Source of the DNA: Trissonchulus latispiculum
Taxonomy: Eukaryota; Nematoda; Enoplea; Enoplida; Ironidae
Direction: 5' to 3'
Length of the DNA: 64,000 bases
Assembly: GCA_030248195.1 (NCBI GenBank)
Contig: JASAND010004219.1
Coordinates: 1 to 64,000, forward strand
Each line of letters opens with the position of its first letter. The stretch's first letter is position 1. The position numbers and the translations under genes are program-made. Below, in pieces: positions 35,204 through 45,330 of this stretch. The notes under the pieces were generated by a model. That model had not been told where the DNA came from. It ran no database searches and saw nothing but the letters and a program-made list of their open reading frames with translations.

Positions 35204-35507
35204 CTACACTCTTCGCCAATCGATCGGGCATAATAATATTGGCCGGGTTCGCCACCGCATCCAATCGCGAACGAACTCTACCAGTCTCTGATAGATGACA
35301 CGCCGTATGGGCTTCGACGGGTTAGTACGAGCTCCCAAGCGTTCATCAAAAGACCATAAAAGCCGGTTCCTGATGAGATTGTCTGTGGGACGTGACGCCC
35401 GGGGATCAGGCCACGTAGCAAATCCATCTGCACCTGCATGAGGACCAAATGAAATAACAAACGAAACTAAGATTGTCACTACAGCACCTCCGACCCGAAA
35501 AATTCGG
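35204..35507 (-). pseudogene. ORF3 fragment downstream of the tRNA insertion
   Basis: After the tRNA-like gene, coding resumes on the minus strand with LLWSFDERLG and VIYQRLVEFVRDWMRWRT (about 35360-35230). This matches LWESSLNHQ and VYAEIVAWRDPP of the plus element (13890-13980), so ORF3 once read through here. The first 80-100 bases after the tRNA (to about 35430) have no counterpart in the plus element and could be the tail of the inserted unit. Confidence 0.5.
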
Positions 35508-35579
35508 GCCCGAGGTGGGGATCGAACCCACAACCCTTGGCTTTCTAGACCAACGCTCTACCGATTGAGCCACCCGGGC
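35508..35579 (-). tRNA. tRNA-like gene, anticodon AGA, class I fold
   Basis: The 72 bases fold into a complete cloverleaf: 7-bp acceptor (GCCCGGG/CTCGGGC, one G-U), 4-bp D stem (GCTC/GAGC), 5-bp anticodon stem (TTGGT/GCCAA), loop CTAGAAA, 5-base variable loop, perfect T stem (GTGGG/CCCAC) and TTCGATC loop. A TTTTT pol III terminator follows within eight bases (35498-35502). The anticodon reads AGA, which would decode a Ser codon, yet eukaryotic tRNA-Ser has a long variable arm and this has none. It lies inside ORF3 and breaks it, so it arrived by insertion. Either it is the head of a tRNA-derived SINE or a retroposed tRNA with an altered anticodon. Confidence 0.8.
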
Positions 35580-36335
35580 ACAATCGAACCAAGCTTAAGT
35601 TGGAATTCGTTCCCAAACTGTACTGACATCTTAGAAGACGCTTTCGCGCCTCGTCTTCGCTCGTCCTGCAAATTCTCTTCAACGGATGGCCCATACGCAT
35701 TATGCAACGTGGACAACTGCAGGGCCATATCAGTGTCTTGACGGCCCAGTAAAGCTCGTATCAATTCCAAGGTGTTAAAAGTCGCTTCAACGTCGGCGAT
35801 TGCGTAACGCAAATCAGCCTCATGTGGGATCAAATGAAATCCACGATGACAGCATCTATGCTCCTTCGGGTCTGGTAACCGGCACCGATTTGACATCTTT
35901 CGTAGCCCGATCCGGTACCACGAATAAAACCCCGCTCGTCACGAGTGAATGTCTCTGCCGGGGGTAGCAGCCCTTCATACCGGAAGTCACGATAGTGGCT
36001 TGATCGGCGCAAGTCCCAGGCGCGAACACAAAATTCCTGTGCTTCAATCAGTCGATGTTCCAATCCTCTAATGCCCCAAGCTCTTGCAATGCGTAACGCA
36101 TCGGCTGGACATCCACTGTGCCCCAAAAGGCCTGAAGGCATGGATCACACAACAATTTCAAAAGTTTCAAAAACGGATAAAATTCATTCATCTGGGCTAG
36201 GATGTAACCAACCATGATGACAAAAACTGTTGGTCGCGGCTGACCAGGTTCGTACCGTTCCGGTCCCATAAACTGCAAGGTGGTAATTGTGGCGTCCTGC
36301 CGCATACCAAATTGGGATCCACTTCCGCCTTCCAT
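35558..36335 (-). pseudogene. ORF3 fragment upstream of the tRNA insertion
   Basis: Frames 36335-36048, 36141-35830 and 35896-35558 together carry PTVFVIMVGYILAQM, CDPCLQAFW, a Trp/Arg-rich VRAWDLRRSSHYRDF block, and DLRYAIADVEATFNTLELIRALL with YGPSVEENL. Each has a counterpart in the same order in the plus element (IKIFVFLIHASYLDV; TAPCPVFAV; WMAARSENKIYEN; ELKWAADGARDAI...TNLIDSL; YGDQKCIDKLWES). Two frame changes break it. The last frame reads into the start of the inserted tRNA. Function unknown. Confidence 0.55.
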
Positions 36336-36347
36336 GTCAAATGCAAC

Positions 36348-37777
36348 CTAATCGGAATCTCCCAACAGCATGAGGAAATCCGGTAAATGCTGTAGAAAAT
36401 GAGCAAATGAGTCCATGACAACGACTGGCGTGCCTTGCTCCGTCTGCTCAATCTCCGCATAATTATGCGGTGCCGAGGGTAACCCTCGTACCAAGTCAGT
36501 TAGTTGGCCGCCAAGCACTATGGTCGCCGACTCAAATTCCTCACCCAATTCGTCGACGCCAAATCGTCTATGCCGCTCCAATAGGCTGGTATACATCTGC
36601 AAACTGGCGTCAAGCCGTTCGTAGTTTTCCATTTCAAAAGGATCTAAAGGAGCCAGTTCTGTAGTTAATTGTCGCAATCGGGGAGGAGGTGGGCCTGACG
36701 GCTGCACACTCACAGGGATGGTCACCACCCCTGGTTGTGCAGACGACTCAGGCTTCTCTGTAGTGTCCATATCTTGTTGGTCTCCCGCACCGAATTCATC
36801 ACCATGGACCTCTTCGAGGACCTGAATATCATTGGAAGTTACCTCCGGCTCTGATACCACCTCTCCTTCCTCCTTATCCTCGTCTGATAAGGGCTCATAG
36901 TCAGCTCCAGCACACGCCCGAGCGTCACGCTCCAACTGTCAGGACGTCTCATCTTGATCTGAGGTTTCCATTTGAGGTGGCTCTTCAGCTAATTTTGGGA
37001 CTTTTCCACAGATTTACTAGCCTCCTCTACAGATTCTGAAGCCTCATCAACAGGCTTTGGGTTTTCCTCAACAGGTTTTGGAGACTCATCGGTAGGCTTT
37101 GGAGCCTCCGTACAAATTGCCGGCGCCATATCCTGCTCAAACAAATGCAGGCTGTCCGGTACAGTCACTGTACGGAGCAAAGGCCCTGGAGTGGCAATGG
37201 CTGCCAACAACAAATTCTGGATAGATCCAGTAGGGTGCAAAGAGGGCTGGCTCGGGGGTGGCCGAGCTTCACTGACAATTGGTGGTGGGGGAGTTGGGAG
37301 GTTAGGGTTCTCACCGGGATCTGACAGAACTGACGATGGACTGGGTAAGGCCGGGGTGCTAGCCCGCCGCAATGCTGCAGTAGCCTGTGCTACATCTGTT
37401 CTCGCCTGAGTCTGGTCACCAGACGGCGTAACTTGCTCAGTCTCCCCTTCTGCCATACCAGTCACTGGTAGGTCTGAAGTTCGAATTGAGGGGACCGCCA
37501 AGATGCCCGTCACATCAAAGCTCGATGGCTGTGAGCTACTGCCAGACCCAGAAGTCACTGCGGGGTGGTCGCCCGAGCCTGACTGTTGCTGGGCCTCCTC
37601 GCCAGGAGGAGGTCCAGGTTCCTCTGGGTTACTCATTCGCCTGACTGGATCACAAAAGCGTTGGTTAGGGACAGGATATTCGGTCAGACTATTCAGATCA
37701 CCTGGGTTACGGGGCGGGCGAGGACCAAGTCTTTCAATAAAATCCTTGATAACGATAAAAGAGAATTCGTTGCCCAT
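36348..37777 (-). pseudogene. ORF3, N-terminal acidic region (minus-strand element)
   Basis: The region runs 37777-36989 (262 codons) and then 36935-36348 (195 codons), separated by a frame change and a TGA near 36938. A start matching the plus element is MSNPEEPGPPPGEE at 37636; the plus copy starts MSDPKRRRKSPNP. The first part is Pro/Ser/Thr-rich and ends in five 7-residue repeats (PKPVEEN type, 36998-37102). The second part is very acidic (SDEDKEEGEVVSEPEVTSND), then helical (ENYERLDASLQMYTSLLERH, matching QQKYQQYQSMLENF). No signal peptide precedes either Met, which argues against an envelope role. Confidence 0.55.
36998..37102 (-). repeat. five tandem 21-bp (7-residue) repeats in ORF3
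   Basis: On the minus strand the translated units are PKPTDES, PKPVEEN, PKPVDEA, SESVEEA and SKSVEKS. The period is 21 bases. The first three are close at DNA level and the last two have drifted. They sit at the end of the first ORF3 frame. Confidence 0.8.
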
Positions 37778-38851
37778 AAACTAGGCAATCAGCTTGCAAA
37801 TCCAAGTTATAATGAATGACTAGCAATTATAAATTGGCTGATCGTAACGATCCCAGACACATGTAAAAATTCGCACAATAGAATAACTTTGGCAAGGAAG
37901 CGCAGGATGAAAGCTTATATAGAATTAATCCTAAAAGTACAAGAACAGCAGCATGGTTAACATGTGTTATAACAGAAATCCGGCCTACCGATCTAATGAA
38001 AGCAGCCTACACGTAGTGAGGTACCCTCACCACGTCAACCCCTAACCATTAGCACATAGACCCAATGCAAAGTCATGGGTATCCCAAGACTTAATGCATT
38101 ACCAATGCAGACACAGAAAATCTAAGCTAAGCCTCAAAAATGAAAAATCTAACAGATGGTGAAAGAGTGATAGTAGTGACAGAGAAACAAAAGAGGTGGA
38201 AGAAACTACACAAGCAAAGAAGATGAACTACCTAAGGTTAACCTACGTAAAGAGGGCGGAGAAACACAAAGAAACCCAAACAAGGTTAATCGGACACACG
38301 CACACACAAGTACCCAATGTACGTATATATTGACATATACGCGTGCATTACAATATAGAAGAAACCGGGCAAGAAGAAGAAACTCCTAGATAATTTACAA
38401 TGAAACCAATGAATGAAGTTGAAGGAGAAAAGAAAACCCCCTTAGGTAAATTTATTAAGGTGAGGAGACCCTATTATTAGGGTAGATAAGGTTAAAGAAT
38501 GAAAGAAAAATTAAATGACCCGTAACTAAAATTTACTAGTCACGGGATTAAAATTTAGAAGTCAATAAAAACCCCACTTTATAACGGAAACAATAAATTA
38601 AAAGGAGGTCCTGAATGAAAATTTTACCCCACCCCCATAAGGGAGTTATATAACACATACTATACTACCACTAAATGTTAGGTTAAAATCCTAGCTACGA
38701 GTGCGAAGGCCTTCGACTTAAAACTTAAACTATACTACATTAAAACATACAAGCGCGCTTGTATCACACAAGGCTTAGCTAGACTCCGTGCTCTGTCTCA
38801 ACATTGTAGGTAACCTACAATATGACTACAGGTAACCTCACTGGAGCATCA
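37778..38851 (-). other. non-coding gap between pol and ORF3 (minus-strand element)
   Basis: About 1.07 kb with no supported gene, AT-rich, between the pol end and ORF3. The plus element has an 830-base gap at the same place. Reading leftward, the last bases before the first ATG are ATTGCCTAG then TTTATG, again AG shortly before the ATG, which could be a splice acceptor. Confidence 0.35.
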
Positions 38852-39233
38852 CTAAACGGTTTCAGTCTTGATATTAACCACGACTGGATCACTCAGTCCG
38901 TTGGTTCTAGCAATACGATAATTCGTTAAAGAAATTTTGTCCAAGATACGGTAAGGTCCTTCATATTTAGGCCGTAACTTATAACTCAGACCAGCCGCTA
39001 CATTTTTATTCTCCACGTTCAGCATAACCAGGGTACCTGGTTTATACTCAACCGGTGTAGCCTTAGTATCATACCGCTCCTTGTTAACCAAGGCTGCTTC
39101 CTGTAAGGCTTCATGTGCAAGTTGCTACGCCTCATTAAGCCGAGCCAGTGGTTACGTGCATCACTGTATGTTTGGGTAGTACTTTCTTCAACAGGAAGCT
39201 GGAAGAAGAGTTATCCAACGGTACCGGTAGTCG
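38852..39233 (-). pseudogene. Ty3/gypsy pol, integrase C-terminal GPY module
   Basis: The frame 39091-38852 encodes LVMLNVENK, then KLRPKYEGPYRILDKI and NYRIAR, the standard GPY/F module at the end of many Ty3/gypsy integrases. It ends at 38852-38854. Between 39233 and 39091 the coding sequence is out of frame (a stop-containing stretch with recognisable ALQEAALVNKERYDT-type composition), so one break separates it from the integrase core. No chromodomain is visible after the module. Confidence 0.8.
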
Positions 39234-40319
39234 CTACCAGTCAGCAAGAAATAAGGGCGTCTCCTTCGTAGCACTATGATTTGTTGCTCTGTAAATAGAC
39301 AGGCCCCATGGCAGATAATCGTCCCAATCGGACTGAAAACAATTCACATACTTGGCAACTAGGCTACGAATTGTACGGTTGAACCGCTCCATTACGCCGT
39401 TAGTTTGCGGGTGATATGCAGTAGTTCGGAGTCGCTCTGAACCACTAGCATCAACCAACGCCTTCAAAAAGACAGACATAAAGTTCGGACCTTGATCTGT
39501 CAAAACACGGGCTGGAACGCCCCAACGTGCCACGAAGCCATTAAAGTACCAATATGCAGTTGTTTCAGCTCGTTCATTAGGCATGGGACAGGCCTCCGCG
39601 TAACGCGTCAGGTAGTCCACTATGCACAGTACACAGGTATTGCCTCGATTAGTTTCCTTCTGTGTAAAGTGCATAACATCCATAGCAACCACGTTTAGCG
39701 GTCGGCGCACGACCACCGTATTTTGCATAGTAGCTAGATGACGACGTGGACGTTGATTATACCTTACACAGGGTTTACACTGTGCAATATAATCCTCTAA
39801 ATCCTGGGACATTCTTGGCCACCAGTACCTGGTTTCCAAACTTGCCATCGCATTTTGCTGCGCGCGATGTCCCCCTGTTGTAAAATCTGAGTGGACTTCC
39901 TGCAATAGCTGTTCCCGTTGTCCTTTCGGGACGACTACCGTTGCAAAATCGGGCTTCCTCCTTTCCGCATGCTTATTCAAGTGCCATCTATAGAGCACTC
40001 CATCTCTTATAAAGAAGGTAGAACGCAAGCTCTTAACCTCTTTAGCTTCCTTTGGGTTAGCCGGGAGCCGTTTGTGTTCCAGAAAATCCAACAAAACCGC
40101 AAATTCATCTTCGTCACGAAGTTCTCGTTTCCATGTAAGCAGGGTCGGTGGAGCCGGGAGGACTGCCGTCAAAGCAAACACCTCTGGAAGATACATTACT
40201 GCTGTAGTTTCTTGTTCACTATCCTCTGGCTCATCAATCGGGTCCAATCTAGATAGACAATCCGGGCCAGCGTTCTCCTTGCCTGGTCGATATTCAACCC
40301 TAAATTCGAATTCCAGCAT
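39234..40319 (-). CDS. Ty3/gypsy pol, integrase core (minus-strand element)
   Basis: The 361-codon frame starts inside the end of RNase H (VEYRPGKENAGPDCLSRL, the typical tether) and contains the integrase. The zinc-binding HHCC region is complete (HSDFTTGGH, CKPC). The catalytic residues are D (AMDVM, codon 39678-39680), D (LTDQG, 39495-39497) and E (MERFN, 39387-39389), with 35 residues between the last two: DDX35E. The RLRTTAYHPQTNG segment is diagnostic for the family. A single frame change near 40330 separates it from the RT/RNase H frame, and another follows at 39233. This element is clearly younger or better preserved than the plus-strand one. Confidence 0.92.
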   Translation of the reverse strand: MLEFEFRVEYRPGKENAGPDCLSRLDPIDEPEDSEQETTAVMYLPEVFALTAVLPAPPTLLTWKRELRDEDEFAVLLDFLEHKRLPANPKEAKEVKSLRSTFFIRDGVLYRWHLNKHAERRKPDFATVVVPKGQREQLLQEVHSDFTTGGHRAQQNAMASLETRYWWPRMSQDLEDYIAQCKPCVRYNQRPRRHLATMQNTVVVRRPLNVVAMDVMHFTQKETNRGNTCVLCIVDYLTRYAEACPMPNERAETTAYWYFNGFVARWGVPARVLTDQGPNFMSVFLKALVDASGSERLRTTAYHPQTNGVMERFNRTIRSLVAKYVNCFQSDWDDYLPWGLSIYRATNHSATKETPLFLADW

Positions 40320-41674
40320 GCGTAACGCAAACTTGGCCAGCTTGCCTTGTGCAACCTGACATTATTCAACAAGTCACAGACTGCCTTATGATCAGTTCTT
40401 AAAACGAATTGCTTGCAGGACAAATAGTGTCTGAACATCTGACATCCCCACAGTGCTGCATAGGCTTCCATCTCCGTCGCGGAGTAGCCTTTCTCACCTT
40501 GGGTCAGGGTTCTACTGGCAAAGGCAACCGGCCGCTTGCGTAACACTCGCGGTCCATTCGGTTTATCCAGGCTCCGAGGTACCGAATACTGCTGTTCTAA
40601 TGTAGTACCAAACCCTTTCTTACTGGCATCAGATGACACATAAAAGGTTTTGTCAAAATCAGGGAAAGCTAGAACCGAAGCCTGAGTTAAATGCCGCTTT
40701 AACTGCTCAAAGGCTTGCTGACACTCATCAGACCAGAGAAAGGGTACCCCTTTCTTCAACAGGTCCGTCAAAGGCGAAGCTACCTTGGCATAGTTCGACA
40801 CGAACCGTCGGTAGTAACCGCACATTCCAAGAAATGACCTGATGCCCTTGACATCTTTAGGTGGACAGAGCTGCGACACTCCCTTAACCTTGTCTGAGTC
40901 TACACTGATGCCGTTACGGCCTACATAGTGCCCCAGAAAAAGAACAGATTCTCGAGCAAAGCGGCATTTCTTAAGTTTAATACGTAAACCATTATCCCTC
41001 AAGCGCGTCAGAGTAGATCTGAGCATGTCCAAATGGGATTGCTGGTCTGTAGATGGAATCAGTACATCATCAATGTACACAGGCAAGTCAGTCGGAACCT
41101 TTTCCATCAAGCGTTGAAACGTTGCGGGTGCGTTACACAACCCGAACGGCATAACATTCATGTGAAAAAGGCCCATGTGAGACACAAAAGCAGTCTTTTC
41201 ACGATGTTCCGGGTATACTTCCACTAACCAGTACCCTGCTGCTAGATCAATAGTGGAAAATATAACCGCCCCCTGGAGTTGATCCAGGATCTCGTCAATC
41301 TTGGCCAAAAGGTAACTATCCTTTTTTGTAATTTTATTTAGTCTTCGATAATCGATGACTAACCGAGTAGTACCGTCCTTTTTGCCGACCAGAATACAGG
41401 GTGATGACCACGGGCTTGTAGAAGGAGAGCACACCCCTTCATCTAGCATAGCTCTGATATGCTTTTCAATTTCCGCCTTGTCCTTGGGATTATAACGATA
41501 GGATCTTCCTTCCTTGCCTGTATCGATAACATGCTGGTCTACCTTGGTGCGCCCTGGGTTACCCGGGCGAGCTGCCACATCGTAAAATTCGACCAGAATA
41601 TTTCGCAATTCGGCCTTGCCCTCGTCATCGAGGATCATAGAATCGAAATCCACATTTTCGTCTATGAGCAAAAT
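40320..41674 (-). CDS. Ty3/gypsy pol, reverse transcriptase and RNase H (minus-strand element)
   Basis: The open frame runs from the truncation point past RNase H (to 40196 in its own phase, but the true protein leaves this frame near 40330). Motifs in order are STSPWSSPCILVGKKDG, LVIDYRRLN, FSTIDLAAGYW with the first catalytic Asp, FGLCNAPATFQR, VYIDDVLI with the catalytic pair, FLGHYVGRNGI, FLGMCGYYRRFV, then RNase H FYVSSDASKKGF, ATEMEAYA and LRTDHKAV. The Met at 41671 is not a natural start: protease and gag are missing because the element is cut beside a 116-bp inverted repeat (41675-41790). As in the plus element, order and motifs are Ty3/gypsy. Confidence 0.93.
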
Positions 41675-41790
41675 AGCAAAACTTTGTTTCGTATAGAAAA
41701 TCAGTGGTAGCTTTCATTATGATTACGTAATTGCAGCAATGCCTTTCAACATAGTTTACCTGGTTATTCAGGACGAAACAAAGTTTTGCT
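41675..41790. mobile_element. 116-bp inverted-repeat unit at the pol truncation
   Basis: Perfect 18-base inverted ends, AGCAAAACTTTGTTTCGT (41675-41692) and ACGAAACAAAGTTTTGCT (41773-41790), enclose 80 bases. It lies exactly where the minus-strand pol stops being readable. It may be a tiny MITE inserted there or the product of the rearrangement that removed gag and protease. No target duplication was recognised. Confidence 0.75.
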
Positions 41791-42610
41791 TACCACACGA
41801 ACGGAATATTAGTGCTCAGCGACGTCGAAAACCTTTATCAACACTAATAATGAAAGAATATAAAATGTTGTCATTTCCGCCCAACCCTGCCCGTTGTCGG
41901 TGAGCGGACGGCAAGTCAGACGTTCAGAATATATGTACAAAATTAGAAATTTTGCTCAGCGTTTTCGCTCATTTTTTGAAACAATAAACAGTTAACGGAC
42001 ACTATATTGAGTTACATCAATGCAAAATTAACATAAAATAACAGAAATTATAAGTAGTAAAATAAAGAAATTAAAATTGATTGTGCAGAATTTTGTAATC
42101 AAACCGATCTGATTTCGGTGAGCGAACAGCATGCACAGTTATGACGTTGGACGTAAGCACTTTCTGTTAAATCCATGGAAAGATTTAACTTTTTAACCCT
42201 TTTATGCCCGCGGCTGCCAATTGGCACAAGTGCTGATTTTTGGCATCTTATTTTTTGGAACAGGGTCCAGTTGCCTGTTGGCAATCTGGGCATTTGCTGC
42301 TTTTATCTTTAACACGTCCACCCTATTTTGGGAGAATATTTCGGCACCTGCTTGAAAAATCTAGTTTCTATAACAATCCGCCGGCTATAGAAATTTTGAT
42401 GATTTCAAGCCCTGTTCGAGCGCTGCATTCAAGCAAATCCAGAGCCGGCTGTAGTTCGTCGTTAACGTTAACTACGTTAACAGTCGCTCCACCAGGTGAT
42501 GCGGGAGGTTATGCGCATTAAAATAACGTATAGTTGATCCCGTCTCTGAATCAAGTCTTGCAGCTAGAAATAAATTTATTGGATTTTTGCAATGAAAATT
42601 TAGCAAACTT
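41791..42610. other. gene-free AT-rich DNA
   Basis: No supported gene. No protease, gag or LTR of the minus-strand element is visible, which confirms that the element ends at about 41.67 kb. Confidence 0.4.
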
Positions 42611-42824
42611 TCGTATTTTGTCCGACTTTGACGGCTTGTAACTTTTTCTGGGCACATCGGAGACCCTTCAATGCTAAATTATGAAATGTATAGCAATTAA
42701 TTCTCTATCGATTGGTGGCAGTCCCATCTCTCTAGGTGGTCACAGTAAAAATTGGCAGCCAAAAATGTAAAATTGTTCATTTTGAGCCGATTTCCAAGAG
42801 AAGTCTTGGGCAGGAGAGGGTTAA
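42611..42824 (+). repeat. dispersed repeat A, copy 2
   Basis: Same 214-base block, orientation and length as 18961-19174, with about ten substitutions (for example GGGTGCATCGG against GGGCACATCGG). The flanks differ on both sides, so the block boundaries are close to real unit edges. Confidence 0.9.
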
Positions 42825-44442
42825 ATTGAAATTAAATTTTTCTAAGCAGTTTCGTATTTTTTGGGTTTGTGGATCATTGAAAACAGAAAATTCTCTTTCA
42901 AATGATGTGACTCCCGCCGTTGGATCATTAAGTTAGTTCGCAGAATGGTATCTGGTGAACCACATATAAAAGCGGCATTTGTGCAAAATTGACGAGTGGA
43001 TCAGTGAAAATAATTGCTGGATCATTCACTCCATCTCATGTTGCGTCTGGATCAATCAGTTTTACAAATAGATCATTAAGTGGGGCTGACAAGGCGACAC
43101 ACGTCACTTTTTGACCCTAAAACTCGTTTTTTGCTTATACTAACTTAACCACTGTCGATAGCGCAAAAGTTGTATCGTTTTCTGAGAGGCATATTGATCA
43201 AATCATTTACAATGCGGCCTCTCGCCACAGGTTCTGACATTTAACTTGTCTCAAGCGTTGGCTGCGCAAAATGTCTGTGTAATTGTATGTCTACTCACTG
43301 AGAAGCATTTGGTCTTAACAGCTTGAGCGAGTTGAAGGCTTTAGTTTATTAGAAAGACGGAAGTAGCTAAACAAGTAGGACCCTAAAAAGGGTCATTATC
43401 TCGCCGCTGAACGTAATCCGTGCCTTGATGCGTTTAGAACACATGAGCTGTATCCACTGTGTTCACGACATGCGCGCATAGATGTGAACAAGTTATGGTA
43501 CATATGCTAAGGATTATGGGACACATGGTGAAATTAATTTTCTGACTTTGCGCAAAAGTAACTGAATTAAATCTCAGGATGCAACAAAATGCTTTAGAGA
43601 GTGACATGTGCTGTAAGCCTATCTGAAGGATGGAGTGAATCGGTATCGTTTATTCTGCACGACCACGATGCACTCAAAGATCGGGGAGTTCCATATCTTT
43701 TTGGTCTTTGAGCTTGCACTCGAGACTCAGGTTCTGGGCTTTCCACCACCCGTTTATTGCTCCTCTACCCAAGCACACGTATTCGGAACCAGTACAGCTA
43801 TGTTACTTATTCTACCAACCGTGTCGCTGACAGTTTTTGGTGTCCGGCAGGCCCGAAACAGATATTTTTAATTACATAACTGGACAAATTGCTTATTAAA
43901 TTAGTTAGTTATCATTAGACAAGTTTCAGAAAAGCAGCTAGTATGAGCAGAAGACGAAACCCATTTTTGAAAGAAAAATGGTAGAAAACTATGGTTAAGT
44001 AGTCTGCAATGTACAGTCCGTACTCCGTGGTAATAAATTTTATGCTGAATACAAACTGACTTTCAAAACTGATCAAAGTTTACTAAGGCCGCAGTATCAA
44101 CATCTAATTTGCAATATTCTCCACAAACAAATGAATCCTTAATTTTATTTCAACCAAAGGAGGCACTGGCTGAATTTAGTTCATGAAGGACCATAGAATT
44201 ATGTATGCTTAAATATTGTTTAAATTTCAAAATATTCTTCAAGTCTTCAATAACAACGATTAGGTGAATGATAACTATTCCTATTCTAAATATTCGGACG
44301 GAAACTTTCACCAATGCCCTCCTTGCACAAAACAGCCACCCATTGAGACCTGTGATGAGCATAGGGCATAATTTGAGCGAAATGACAAAACAGTTCAAAA
44401 GAAGACAAATACGATCACAAATATCTCGCCTCTAGGCGAGAT
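42825..44442. other. gene-free DNA with one short dispersed repeat
   Basis: No supported gene in 1.6 kb. The sequence GGATCA/GATCATT recurs several times between 42865 and 43080 (GGATCATTGA, GGATCATTAA, GGATCAGTGA, GGATCATTCA), a loose repeat of about 35-45 bases. Copy 2 of repeat B lies at 43107-43173. Confidence 0.4.
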
Positions 44443-44624
44443 AAAAATGGGGTTCTGGGTCAGGAACCGATTATGTATTAAAGATAGCCTATCTTTAGCA
44501 CATAAACCCAACATTAGATTGGAGCTAAATTTGCAGTAATATTGATTTATTATACCAGTACGATATATCAATCTGCACAATTAAATTCTCTATTTTCCCT
44601 AATGTCTGATGATTAATGATTAAC

Positions 44625-44684
44625 AACCGTTTCGGCCCCCGCCGCAGGGCCTCATCAGACAGCTTACGGCAACCGTTACGGGTT
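44625..44684 (-). ncRNA. hammerhead ribozyme motif 2
   Basis: On the minus strand: stem III 5' strand AACCCG, cleavage triplet GUA (44677-44679), stem I ACGG/CTGT (44673-44676 with 44659-44662, one G-U), CTGATGA (44652-44658), stem II GGCCC/GGGCC with a GC-rich loop (44634-44651), GAAA (44630-44633) and stem III 3' strand CGGTT (44625-44629). All invariant core bases match the motif at 23380-23437, while stem II has a wholly different sequence that still pairs. The 25 bases 5' of the motif (TGAAAAATAAAGAAAAAAGAAAAA type) are shared by both. Stem III here is slightly longer than in copy 1. Confidence 0.88.
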
Positions 44685-44862
44685 TTTCTTTTTTCTTTAT
44701 TTTTCAACACATGAAACATATTGCACACATCAGACTCAAGACAAAAAGCATCACGTTTAATGGTTAATCCCATAATAAAAAGCTTTACGTTATGAAATAG
44801 CCTAATGATACCAGCTTACTAAAATCATTCTAATTCTAATCAAAGTTTCTAACAAATTAGAA

Positions 44863-45074
44863 CTGAGAATCGAACTTATATAAATCCAGTTTAAAAAATC
44901 GCGCCTTAGCCCACTCGGCCACTGCACTTCATATATAATATAGCTAAAGCAGCTATATGTAAGCTTTTAGGTTAACCAACCTTTATGTACAGCCTAACCA
45001 AACGCAAGTCAGCCTAGCTGACTTTTCATTATGTGCTTCTCCCTAGCTGACTTTTTCATAACAGGTTTTTTCAC
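44863..45074 (-). repeat. left long TIR, with tRNA-like boxes
   Basis: Inverted partner of 47996-48200. Read on the minus strand, it contains GTGGCCGAGTGGGCTAAGG, which matches the A box of class II tRNAs (Ser/Leu type), and GTTCGATTCTC, a B-box-like T-arm, at the element edge. It also shares GTTAGGCTGTACATA and AAGCTTACATATAGCTGCTTTAGC with the right arm. Confidence 0.8.
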
Positions 45075-45330
45075 TACATTGGTCACAGCTTAAATGATGC
45101 AACTTCAAGTCAAATGCTTGCATAATACACTCGTAAGCACTTACATGGTTACATAGTGCTTACTTTAATGTTTACACAGTGCTTACTTTTATGCATACAT
45201 AATGCTTACGTACATGTATATTTATAACAATAGAGCTGTTGACTGTGAAACTTAACATATACATTACTCTGCTTCGTCTTTGTTGTTCCTAATGTTGGTG
45301 AGATTGTCAGGTACGTAAATGTCAATAGCT

